A DNA stretch of 8,522 bases from JBBQZL01 sp038207745 (GCA_038207745.1 JBBQZL010000119.1:1-8522), one strand, 5' to 3'; positions 1-6,379 are shown, counted from the stretch's first letter. Made by a program: numbers and translations. The notes: generated from the letters alone by a model not told the origin.

Positions 1-1
1 G

Positions 2-64
2 ACCCTGGTCACCGTGAACGGCAGTCGGGACGCCGGATCAACCGTGAAGGCTCAGGCGGGGTAG
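2..64 (+). CDS. C-terminal end of an unrecognised protein (partial, enters from left edge)
   Basis: One plus-strand frame is open from the left edge and ends at TAG 62-64, giving about 20 residues ending in VKAQAG. Most codons in it (about 16 of 20) end in G or C, as in the other genes here. The other two plus-strand frames are less convincing: one meets TGA almost at once, and the other runs on into the complement of the NUDIX gene. The stop lies 13 bases inside the convergent NUDIX gene, a tail-to-tail overlap. Too little is visible to name a family. It could also be chance open frame. Confidence 0.4.
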   Translation, partial: TLVTVNGSRDAGSTVKAQAG

Positions 65-693
65 CCGGGGTCCCCCGGCAGCACGATTCTGGGCCCCATC
101 TCGGTCTCGATCACTCGTGGCAGAATCACCGGAACCTCGCGTGACCTGGCGGCCTCGAGCGCCTGGTCGGCTGTCGTGAACTCACGCAGCTGATGAAGCT
201 GCCGAACGGTCGGGAAGACAAGCGGGAAATCGCCGTCGGCATGAGCGTCGAGGGCGTTTCGAGGTTCGATCCAGCGTGCATCGACGATCTCGGTGCCATC
301 CGCCTTGGGCGGCGCATGAGCCGGCGCCAGCGCCAGAAAGAAATGAGCATCGAATCTGGTCGAAACCGGTTCAGGCGTGACCCATCGGGAGAAGAGGATC
401 ATCTCCTCGCCCTCGGGGAGGACGATTCCGGTCTCCTCGGACAGCTCTCGGGCGGCGCAGCGGCGATGAGCGTCCTCGCCCTCTCCGTCGCCCGGGTCAA
501 CAGCACCGCCCGGGAAGACCCAGACGCTCGGCATGAAGGAGGCCGAGGCGCTTCGCTGGCCCATCAGGACCTCCAGAGCACGCTCAGAGTGCTTGCCGCC
601 ACGCCTGATCAGAATCACCGAGGCGGCTGGTCGCGGCTCGGATGGTTCGCCCTCGTTGATCGCTTCCCCTGGTCCCACCGGTGGCCTTGTCAT
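52..693 (-). CDS. NUDIX hydrolase, NUDT19-like
   Basis: 213-residue NUDIX-fold pyrophosphohydrolase, probably cytosolic; the substrate cannot be read from sequence. The fold begins near residue 24 (ASVILIRR). The catalytic box is residues 68-90, with G-x5-D-x7-REL-x-EE-x-GI (RELSEETGI at 82-90); the usual first Glu is Asp74. FPGG (60-63) lies several residues before the box instead of adjoining it, so there is a short insertion, and FMPSVWVFPGG (53-63) recalls the NUDT19/RP2 group. Residues 47-63 also align with the spacing of the CoA-NUDIX motif (RS at 47-48, FPGG at 60-63), but its second Arg and its Gly are both Ser here. The ATG at 691-693 has a purine-rich stretch (AGGTAGGGTGG) just upstream. 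It is divergent from rubredoxin and convergent with the gene at the left edge. A CoA-derivative or nucleotide-sugar substrate is possible but only a guess. Confidence 0.88.
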   Translation of the reverse strand: MTRPPVGPGEAINEGEPSEPRPAASVILIRRGGKHSERALEVLMGQRSASASFMPSVWVFPGGAVDPGDGEGEDAHRRCAARELSEETGIVLPEGEEMILFSRWVTPEPVSTRFDAHFFLALAPAHAPPKADGTEIVDARWIEPRNALDAHADGDFPLVFPTVRQLHQLREFTTADQALEAARSREVPVILPRVIETEMGPRIVLPGDPGYPA

Positions 694-737
694 CGGCCCA
701 CCCTACCTTTGGTCCGGGCGAGTATTCTGCCGGGCAT
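694..737. promoter_or_regulatory. Divergent intergenic region between NUDIX and rubredoxin genes
   Basis: These 44 bases separate two head-to-head starts, so any promoters must be compact, overlapping or partly inside the genes. On the plus strand TATTCT (723-728) resembles a -10 box; initiation about seven bases downstream would place the RNA start only two or three bases before the rubredoxin ATG at 738. No convincing -35 box is seen at the right spacing. On the minus strand AGAATA-like sequence over the same bases could serve the NUDIX gene. The promoter calls are weak pattern matches. Confidence 0.35.
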
Positions 738-920
738 ATGGAAGCGAGCACAAAGCAGCTTTGGATCTGTATCTCCTGCGGGTTCATCTATGACCCCGCG
801 GAGGGCGATCCCGATGGCGGGGTTCTGCCCGGCACCGAGTTCGGGGAAATCCCGAATGACTGGTTCTGCCCGGTCTGCGGTGCCCGCAAGACGGACTTCG
901 AGCCCTACAACGAGGACTGA
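738..920 (+). CDS. Rubredoxin
   Basis: 60-residue iron protein that carries single electrons through an Fe(Cys)4 centre; cytosolic. The two cysteine knuckles are plain: CISCG at 11-15 and CPVCG at 44-48, joined by the classic rubredoxin stretch YDPAEGDPDGG (18-28) and NDWFC (40-44), with aromatic residues packed around the centre. Length is normal for a single-domain rubredoxin (about 53-60 residues). The ATG at 738 is chosen because the open frame continues upstream only as unrelated sequence antisense to the NUDIX gene; no clear Shine-Dalgarno precedes it, so a leaderless or near-leaderless message is possible. The natural partner (alkane monooxygenase, rubrerythrin or another oxygen/NO-handling enzyme) is not in the window, so the pathway is open. 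The gene converges with the DUF4349 gene across 32 bases. Confidence 0.95.
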   Translation: MEASTKQLWICISCGFIYDPAEGDPDGGVLPGTEFGEIPNDWFCPVCGARKTDFEPYNED

Positions 921-952
921 AGCCAGGGCAGCTCCGGCCCGCCCGTGCCACC

Positions 953-2209
953 TCACTCGTCGAGTGCGCGCTCGCGTCCCCGGCGGACCGCGCTGCGTCG
1001 GACCATCCAGATCAGCAACCCGATGATCGCCAGCGGCGCCAGCAGCGCGAGGCTGACCAGAATCACGCCCGCGGCGACCGAGAGAACGCGGACCGCATCG
1101 TGAGCGGCATCGCCGACTGACCAGCCATCGTCGGCCGTGCTCCCGAAGCTCGCGGCGCTGCCGGTCACAACGTCGACCGAGACCCTGGAGAAGTTCGCGC
1201 GGCGCTCCAGCTTGTTGAGCCGGGCCTCGATCCGTGCGGCCTTGCGATGCGCATATGCCAGGTCGACCTTGACCGATGCCCGTTCGGCGTCAGTGCTCGT
1301 CTCGGCCAATTGCTTGAGCAGCCCCCGGACCTCAGCCTGCGCTTCACGCAGATGCTCGGAAGCGCTGACCGTCGGGGCGGTGATGTCAAGAGAGTTCTCC
1401 TGGCGAGACCGGACGTCGGCGATCCCGGAGAGGTCGCTGAGCGCACCGGTCAGCTCGGCGCTCGGGATCAGGAGGGAAAACGAGGCACCCGCGCTGCCGG
1501 ACGTGCCGTCGCGGACGGTCGAGGAGAGAACAATCCCCTCGTGGGCGCCGACCACGCTGATCACCTTGGCGGTCACGCCTCGGACATCCTCCGGATTGGT
1601 ACCGAGGGTCAGCTGCGCGTCGCGCTCGACGGCGCGCCTGCCGGCGTCGGTCGCGGCCGCCCTGCCCCGGGCGGCGGGCGCCGCCTCTGAGCTTCGAGAA
1701 CCGGTGGAGTCGGCCGCCGGGCCGCCCTCAGCGGTCGGTGCGCTTCCAGGGGTTACGGCCTGACCCTGATCCAGGCTTGGGCTGGTCGATGTGAGCGCGA
1801 CATCATCCGTAGCCGGATCCTGTAACCCGGTCTCCCCGGGGATCACGACGACTCCGGTGATCAGCAGTGCGCACAACCCGGTCACCACGGCCGGAACCAG
1901 CGGCCTGCTGCTGAAACCGTCGATGGCCCGGCCGAACCAGTCGCCGGCGCGGGTCAGCCCACCGCCCCTAGAGGACGCGGTCCCCAGTACGGATGCCGAC
2001 GGGCCCCTGAACCCATCGGCTGCTGCAGCGTCGAGCCTGGCGGCAAACTCCTCGCCGGTTCGGGGTCGCATGTCCTGCAACTCGATCGCGAGTTCGGCGA
2101 GCTGTTCCAGGTCGGGGTCGACCGCTTCACCGCGAAGTGCGATCTCGATTGCCTCCAGCTCCCGCTCTTCACGGGGGCCGAGGACCGGGGTTTCATCACG
2201 CTGACTCAT
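953..2209 (-). CDS. DUF4349-domain membrane protein, probable anti-sigma factor
   Basis: 418 residues. Residues 1-102 are cytoplasmic by prediction: charged, helical, with ELEAIEIALRGEAVDPDLEQ (17-36) and a FAARLD..AAADGF stretch (55-67), resembling short anti-sigma modules; there is no His or Cys, so it is not a zinc-type ZAS domain. A membrane segment spans about 103-124. An Ala/Ser/Thr/Gly-rich linker (about 128-190) leads to a DUF4349-like domain (about 195-350) with a central coiled-coil-like helical part (284-338). A second hydrophobic stretch (374-402) is followed by an Arg-rich tail, giving N-in/C-in topology with DUF4349 outside. The ATG at 2207-2209 lies inside the sigma gene, 14 bases of overlap, preceded by GAGAGG at 2216-2221 with 6-base spacing, so translation is probably coupled to the sigma factor. 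The anti-sigma role is inferred from this pairing; DUF4349 itself has no defined activity that I can state. Confidence 0.82.
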   Translation of the reverse strand: MSQRDETPVLGPREERELEAIEIALRGEAVDPDLEQLAELAIELQDMRPRTGEEFAARLDAAAADGFRGPSASVLGTASSRGGGLTRAGDWFGRAIDGFSSRPLVPAVVTGLCALLITGVVVIPGETGLQDPATDDVALTSTSPSLDQGQAVTPGSAPTAEGGPAADSTGSRSSEAAPAARGRAAATDAGRRAVERDAQLTLGTNPEDVRGVTAKVISVVGAHEGIVLSSTVRDGTSGSAGASFSLLIPSAELTGALSDLSGIADVRSRQENSLDITAPTVSASEHLREAQAEVRGLLKQLAETSTDAERASVKVDLAYAHRKAARIEARLNKLERRANFSRVSVDVVTGSAASFGSTADDGWSVGDAAHDAVRVLSVAAGVILVSLALLAPLAIIGLLIWMVRRSAVRRGRERALDE

Positions 2210-2765
2210 CGAACACCTCTCTCAGCTTGGATACGGCCCGGTGGAGCCGGGTGCCGGCATTGGTTTCCGAGGTGCCGAGGGTTTCGGCGATCTCGAGATT
2301 CGAGAGTCCCGCGAAGAACTTCATCGAGATCAGCTCGCGGTCTCTTGTCGAGACTCGTTTCAACGCTTCGCGAAGAGCGATCCGGCTCTCGCGGTCCTCG
2401 GCGATCGAGGCGAGCGGTTGGGCGCCTGCGTCGATCGGTTCATCAGTCAGGTCAGCGCGCCTGGAGCGCCTGCGAAGTTCATCGAGAGCGGCATTTCGGG
2501 CTATCCCAAACAGCCAGCCCCTTGCGTCTCCCCGGTTCGGATCGAACCTGGAACGCTTGCGGTAGGCCCGCTCGAAGGCGGCTGCCGTGATGTCCTCGGC
2601 CGCCGAGCGGTCACGGAGCATGCCGCAGACGTAGGCAAATAGGTCATCGCGGCTGGACCTGTAGAGATCCTCGAAGGCGATGTCCGCGTCGCGCGGAGCC
2701 GCTGAGGCGGGTGCGGTCAGAGTGTGCGTCACATCCCTACTACGGCGGCCCGGGATCTTCATCAC
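2196..2765 (-). CDS. ECF-type RNA polymerase sigma factor (sigma-70 family)
   Basis: 189-residue alternative sigma factor that directs RNA polymerase to a specific promoter set. Region 2 covers about 31-102: FEDLYRSSRDDLFAYV, the AAEDITAAAFERAY core-binding stretch, and GWLFGIARNAALDELRRR for -10 recognition. Region 4 covers about 130-186: the helix-turn-helix includes LSNLEIAETLGTSETNAGTR and would contact the -35 element. There is no sigma region 1 or 3, as expected for ECF factors. The start is GTG at 2765 or the adjacent ATG at 2762: AGGA (2772-2775) stands 6 bases before the GTG and 9 before the ATG, so the two cannot be separated. It lies 27 bases after bioA on the same strand, with no terminator seen, and overlaps the DUF4349 gene, its probable membrane-bound inhibitor. 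No copy of an ECF-like GGAAC/GTC promoter could be assigned, so autoregulation is unproven. Confidence 0.93.
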   Translation of the reverse strand: MMKIPGRRSRDVTHTLTAPASAAPRDADIAFEDLYRSSRDDLFAYVCGMLRDRSAAEDITAAAFERAYRKRSRFDPNRGDARGWLFGIARNAALDELRRRSRRADLTDEPIDAGAQPLASIAEDRESRIALREALKRVSTRDRELISMKFFAGLSNLEIAETLGTSETNAGTRLHRAVSKLREVFDESA

Positions 2766-2792
2766 AGGAGATCCTGAACTTCTCGGCGGAGG

Positions 2793-4103
2793 TCAGTCGC
2801 CGGCAGCTGCCGCGTCGATCGATTCCGCGGTGATCCCCACGAGCCGGCGCAGCTCGGGCGCGGTGATCGCTAGTGGAGGCATCAGCACGATCACGTCGCC
2901 CAGGGGCCGGATGATCGCACCGCGCCCGCGGGCCTCGAGGGTGACCCTGTTCCCGAGACGATCAGCGGGGTCGTGCTCGCCCAGATCGATTCCGACCATC
3001 AAGCCGCGCTGTCGGACCTCTGAAACCTGCGGCATCTCGGCGACGTCTCCGAGCAGCTCGGTCAGCAGCTCGATCTTCGGCTGCAGCCGGGCGATCGTCC
3101 CCTCCTCCTCGAAGATGTCGAGGTTCGCGAGGGCAGCCGCGCAGGCAAGCGGGTTTCCCGTGTAGGTATGGCCGTGAAAGAAGGTCCGGGACTCCTCCGG
3201 GGCGCCGAGGAAGCCCTCGTAGATCTTCTCGGTGGTCAGGGTCGCGGCCAGGGGCAGATAGCCGCCGGTCAGACCCTTGGCAATGCAGAGGATGTCAGGG
3301 GAGACCCCCTCCTGTTCGCAGGCGAACATCGTTCCGGTTCGGCCGAAGCCCGTCGCGACTTCGTCGCAGATCAAGAGGACGCCATGCCTGTCGCAGAGGT
3401 CGCGAACCGTCCGCAGGTACCCCGGGGGGTGGACGATCATCCCTGCCGCACCCTGGACCAGCGGCTCGATGATCACCGCGGCCAGCTCATCACCGTGGTT
3501 GCCGAACAGAATCTCGAGCTCTTCGAGATTGCCCGGTTCGACTACATGTGAGTCGAAGAGCAGCGGTCCATAGGTAGCGTGGAAGAGATCGATTCCGCCG
3601 ACCGAGACCGAGCCGATCGTGTCCCCGTGGTAGGCGTTTCGCATGTGGGCAAAGGCTGTGCGGCCGGTTCCATCGCCACTCTGGGACAGACCCTGCCGAT
3701 CTCCCTGTTGCTGCCAATACTGGAAGGCGATCTTCAACGCGATCTCGGTGGCCGTCGATCCGGAGTCCGAGTAGAAGACCCTGGTCAGGCCCGGTGGGGC
3801 GATCTCGACCAGCCTCGCCGCGAGGATGGCGGCGCCGGGGTGGGAGAGGCCGAGCATCGTCGTGTGGGCGATGCGGTCGAGCTGCTCCCGGATCGCCGCA
3901 TCGATCTGTGGCTGCCGGTGCCCGTGGACGTTGCACCAGAGCGAGGAGACGCCATCGATGTAGCGCCTCCCGTGGATGTCGATCAGATCGGTGCCCTCGC
4001 CACGCTCGATGATCAGCGGTTCCTCGTCCTGCCAATCCCGCTGCTGGGTGAACGGGTGCCAGAGATGGCTGTGGTCAAGCGTTCCGGGGTCGATCTGGGT
4101 CAT
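2793..4103 (-). CDS. bioA: Adenosylmethionine-8-amino-7-oxononanoate aminotransferase (DAPA synthase)
   Basis: PLP-dependent class III aminotransferase that converts KAPA to 7,8-diaminopelargonate, the middle step of late biotin synthesis; cytosolic. From the start at 4103 it has 436 residues, normal for BioA. Visible marks: LWHPFT (14-19) at the substrate pocket, WCNVHGH (56-62), YSDSGSTATE (111-120) at the phosphate-binding region, YHGDTIGS (158-165), CDEVATGFGRTG (246-257) with the cofactor-contacting Asp247, AKGLTGG (275-281) with the Schiff-base Lys276, and GHTYTGNPLACA (311-322). Four in-frame ATGs (4160, 4139, 4124, 4103) are possible. The last fits the family N-terminus best, while 4139 and 4124 have G-rich stretches upstream that could act as ribosome sites; 4160 has none. 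It is divergent from marR and followed by the ECF sigma gene. The amino donor (SAM or, as in some Bacillus enzymes, lysine) is not decided by these motifs. Confidence 0.95.
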   Translation of the reverse strand: MTQIDPGTLDHSHLWHPFTQQRDWQDEEPLIIERGEGTDLIDIHGRRYIDGVSSLWCNVHGHRQPQIDAAIREQLDRIAHTTMLGLSHPGAAILAARLVEIAPPGLTRVFYSDSGSTATEIALKIAFQYWQQQGDRQGLSQSGDGTGRTAFAHMRNAYHGDTIGSVSVGGIDLFHATYGPLLFDSHVVEPGNLEELEILFGNHGDELAAVIIEPLVQGAAGMIVHPPGYLRTVRDLCDRHGVLLICDEVATGFGRTGTMFACEQEGVSPDILCIAKGLTGGYLPLAATLTTEKIYEGFLGAPEESRTFFHGHTYTGNPLACAAALANLDIFEEEGTIARLQPKIELLTELLGDVAEMPQVSEVRQRGLMVGIDLGEHDPADRLGNRVTLEARGRGAIIRPLGDVIVLMPPLAITAPELRRLVGITAESIDAAAAGD

Positions 4104-4160
4104 TGATCCGACGATATCTGGCATCAGGAGTCCCCGCATGACCACCCCCGGAGCCGCCAT

Positions 4161-4241
4161 CGGGGTGTGTGACGGTCATCACGTATAAATGCTTGCGATG
4201 GTGCAACTATTCCTTTTGTGCAAGGAAATCCCGCAAGCATT
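4161..4241. promoter_or_regulatory. Divergent bioA/marR control region
   Basis: This is the most AT-rich patch of the window. GTATAAAT (4183-4190) reads as a -10-like TATAAA on the plus strand (toward marR) and as TTTATAC on the minus strand (toward bioA), so the two promoters could share it; no good -35 box is visible for either. An imperfect palindrome GTGACGGTCATCAC (4169-4182) abuts it. A second, perfect inverted repeat surrounds the marR start and is listed separately. There is no recognisable BirA-type (TTGTAAAC...), BioQ-type or BioR-type operator. A role as MarR binding region is inferred from position and symmetry only. Confidence 0.5.
4188..4241. repeat. Perfect 10-base inverted repeat around the marR start, candidate operator
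   Basis: AATGCTTGCG at 4188-4197 is exactly mirrored by CGCAAGCATT at 4232-4241, with a 34-base spacer; the half-site centres lie 44 bases apart, about four helical turns. Inside the spacer the direct repeat GTGCAA occurs at 4201-4206 and 4218-4223, so TTGC/GCAA half-sites recur at 4193-4196, 4203-4206, 4220-4223 and 4233-4236. The right arm lies within the first codons of marR. Symmetry of this kind suits a dimeric regulator such as MarR, but binding is not shown by sequence. Confidence 0.55.
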
Positions 4242-4757
4242 GAGTCGCCCTCTGCGGTCGACGAGACTCAGGTCTCACCGGAGGTCAGGGAGACGGCGGT
4301 CCGGCTTGGCGCCCTGATGCGCCACCTTTTCGCCTTCGACAATGGGCGCCAGCTTCGGGCCATGGAGGAGAGCGGACTCAACTTCACCCAGATCAAGATG
4401 ATGATGATGCTGGGATCCTCCGATCTGAACCGCTCCTGTGCCGGAGGTGAACTTGCCGAGGCGATCGGTCTCTCGATCACGACGGTCAGCCGCACGGTCG
4501 ACAGCCTGGTCGAAATGGGACTTGTCACCCGTGCTGAGGACCCCGATGATCGACGCGTCCGTCAGATCGGAATCACCGAGAAGGGCAGGGATGTGATCAA
4601 TCGGGTCATGGCTGCCCGGCTTACCGGGCTGATCGCCTTCGCGGAGTGTCTGGGCGGCGAGGAGCGCCGGAAGCTCGACGCGGCGCTCGAGATCCTGATG
4701 CAGCGGGAAGAGCTCGCCGATGGCTACAGGCTGATCGACGGTCTGGGGACACGTTGA
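4218..4757 (+). CDS. MarR-family transcriptional regulator
   Basis: 179-residue dimeric winged-helix regulator, probably a ligand-released repressor. An N-terminal tail and dimerisation helix cover about 1-55; the DNA-binding domain runs from about 54 to 126. The recognition helix region contains LSITTVSRTVDSLVEMG (85-101), followed by the beta-wing signature EDPDDRRVRQIGITEKG (107-123), the DxRxxxxxLT pattern of the family. C-terminal helices (127-175) complete the dimer interface. The start is GTG 4218: the next in-frame start is codon 34, which would remove the dimerisation helix, and an in-frame TGA lies at 4170-4172. No Shine-Dalgarno precedes it (the upstream bases are T/C-rich), suggesting weak or leaderless translation. 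It overlaps the following MFS gene by 4 bases, so it probably controls that exporter and itself, and possibly divergent bioA. The ligand is unknown. Confidence 0.92.
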   Translation: MQGNPASIESPSAVDETQVSPEVRETAVRLGALMRHLFAFDNGRQLRAMEESGLNFTQIKMMMMLGSSDLNRSCAGGELAEAIGLSITTVSRTVDSLVEMGLVTRAEDPDDRRVRQIGITEKGRDVINRVMAARLTGLIAFAECLGGEERRKLDAALEILMQREELADGYRLIDGLGTR

Positions 4758-6379
4758 CCCGCTACCGCCATCTGATCACTGACGACAATCGCAAGTGGTG
4801 GACGCTCGGGGCGATGTGCTTCGCGCTGTTCATGGTCATGCTCGACAACACGGTCGTCAATGTGGCGCTGCCCTCGATCCAGCGCGAGCTCAACACCTCG
4901 ATCTCCGGTCTCGAGTGGATCGTCAACGGCTACACGCTTTCCTTCGCCGTCCTCCTTGCCACGGGTGGGCGGCTCGGCGACATCTTCGGTCGCCGCCGGA
5001 TCTTCATCGGTGGCGTTGCGCTGTTCACCCTGGCTTCTGCGACCGCCGGCCTCGCCCCCAGCAACACCGCCCTTGTCGCAAGCCGCGTCGCCCAGGGAAT
5101 CGGTGCCGCATTCATGATGCCCGGCACGCTCTCGATCATCACCAACGCGTTCCCGGTCGAGGAGCGCGGCAGGGCGATCGGCACATGGGCCGGGGTCTCC
5201 GCTCTTGCTCTCGCGATTGGGCCGGTGCTGGGTGGATTTCTGGTCGAGCACGTCTCCTGGCGGGCGATCTTCTACATCAACCTCCCGGTCGGCGTCGGCG
5301 CGATCATCGCGACCCTCTTCGCCGTCCGGGAATCTCGCGACACCACCGTGGGTCGCGAAGTGGACATCCTCGGCGTCAGCCTGCTGACGGCCGGTCTCAC
5401 CGCGCTGGTGCTGGCGCTGGTCGAGGGCAACAGCTGGGGCTGGGAGTCGACCGCGGTGATCTCGCTGCTCGTCGCCTCGGTCGCCCTCCTGGTCTCCTTC
5501 GTGGTCGCCGAGACGCGCGTCAAGGCCCCGATCATCGACTTCCACCTGTTCGGCTCACGTAACTTCATCGGTGCGGTGGTTGTTGCATTCATCATCTCCT
5601 TCTCGATGCTGGGCGTATTCTTCTTCCTCGCCCTCTACATGCAGAACGTGCTCGGATACACGGCACTCGAGGCGGGCGTCAGGTTCCTGCCGACAACGCT
5701 GGTGATCATGGTGGTCGCACCGATCTCCGGCCGGCTCTCGGATCGATACGGCCCGCGCTGGCCGATCACGGTCGGGCTTGCCCTGACCGCGCTGTCGCTC
5801 TACTCGTTCTCGACGATCAGCGTCTCGACAACCTTCTCGGACCTGATCTTCCCCTTCGTCCTGCTCGGCTTCGGGATCGCGCTGACGATGTCCCCGATGT
5901 CAACGGCTGCGATGAACGCGGTCGACAAGACCAAGGCGGGCGTCGCCTCCGGCGTCCTCTCGATGTTCCGGATGATTGGTGGAACCTTTGGAGTTGCATC
6001 CCTCGGTGCTCTGTTCCAGACCGAGGCCCAGTCGAAGCTGGACCAGCTCTTGAGCGGATCACAACTTGCCCCGGGCCAGCGAAGCGGTATCGCGGCGCAG
6101 CTAAGCACCGGCAATGTCTCGACCGGCAGCCTGCCGGCATCCGAGGCCAAGAACGTGGCCGCGGCGGGACACGACGCCTTCATCTACGCGCTCAGCCACT
6201 CGATGCGCCTCTCGACCGCGGTCGCATGCGTGGGTGTGGTCGTCGGCTGGGCGATGATCCGCGCCACCACCAAACCCGACGCAGACCGGTCCGCCGAGGG
6301 CAGCGCTGCGGAGGAAGTCGCTTCCGAGGCGGCCGTCGCGGCCCAGATTGCAGCATCGTGCGAAGCGGCGATCCGATAG
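4754..6379 (+). CDS. MFS transporter, DHA2 (EmrB/QacA) family, 14 membrane segments
   Basis: 541-residue proton-driven exporter of the inner membrane. Family motifs are clear: LDNTVVNVALP (30-40, motif D1 in TM1), GGRLGDIFGRRR (71-82, motif A in the TM2-3 loop), and GPVLGGF (156-162, motif C, the antiporter mark of TM5). A repeat of motif A, GRLSDRYGPR (326-335), opens the second half. The length and hydrophobic pattern fit 14 segments, with an Ala/Glu-rich cytoplasmic tail (about 504-541). The start is TTG 4754, whose last two bases overlap the marR stop (TTGA), giving translational coupling; GGGGA at 4745-4749 stands 4 bases before it. The open frame runs back to 4646, but that part is antisensical shadow of marR. 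The substrate is unknown: drugs or toxic metabolites are usual for the family, while a biotin-related substrate is only suggested by the neighbours. Confidence 0.93.
   Translation: MTRYRHLITDDNRKWWTLGAMCFALFMVMLDNTVVNVALPSIQRELNTSISGLEWIVNGYTLSFAVLLATGGRLGDIFGRRRIFIGGVALFTLASATAGLAPSNTALVASRVAQGIGAAFMMPGTLSIITNAFPVEERGRAIGTWAGVSALALAIGPVLGGFLVEHVSWRAIFYINLPVGVGAIIATLFAVRESRDTTVGREVDILGVSLLTAGLTALVLALVEGNSWGWESTAVISLLVASVALLVSFVVAETRVKAPIIDFHLFGSRNFIGAVVVAFIISFSMLGVFFFLALYMQNVLGYTALEAGVRFLPTTLVIMVVAPISGRLSDRYGPRWPITVGLALTALSLYSFSTISVSTTFSDLIFPFVLLGFGIALTMSPMSTAAMNAVDKTKAGVASGVLSMFRMIGGTFGVASLGALFQTEAQSKLDQLLSGSQLAPGQRSGIAAQLSTGNVSTGSLPASEAKNVAAAGHDAFIYALSHSMRLSTAVACVGVVVGWAMIRATTKPDADRSAEGSAAEEVASEAAVAAQIAASCEAAIR

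Noticed and set aside
681..737. Longer rubredoxin start at 681
   Set aside because: The extra 19 residues are read from the complement of the NUDIX start and do not resemble rubredoxin.
926..940. Hairpin GGGC-AGCTCCG-GCCC between rubredoxin and the DUF4349 gene
   Set aside because: Only a 4-base stem with a 7-base loop and no T-run; too weak in GC-rich DNA to call a terminator.
193..1026. 277-codon plus-strand open frame
   Set aside because: It runs antisense through the NUDIX gene, over rubredoxin in another frame and into the DUF4349 gene; it is Arg/Ser/Pro-rich with no domain, a typical high-GC shadow.
4104..4217. Riboswitch or known biotin operator upstream of bioA
   Set aside because: No biotin riboswitch class is known to me, and no BirA, BioQ or BioR consensus is recognisable; only the palindromes reported above are present.
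4646..4753. N-terminal extension of the MFS gene
   Set aside because: The 36 codons overlap marR in another frame and are Arg/Ala/Gly-rich; the family N-terminus begins at the TTG 4754 that overlaps the marR stop.
4724..5545. 273-codon minus-strand open frame
   Set aside because: It lies antisense to the MFS gene and its translation is a low-complexity Asp/Glu/Arg/Gly-rich stretch, a mirror of membrane-protein codons.
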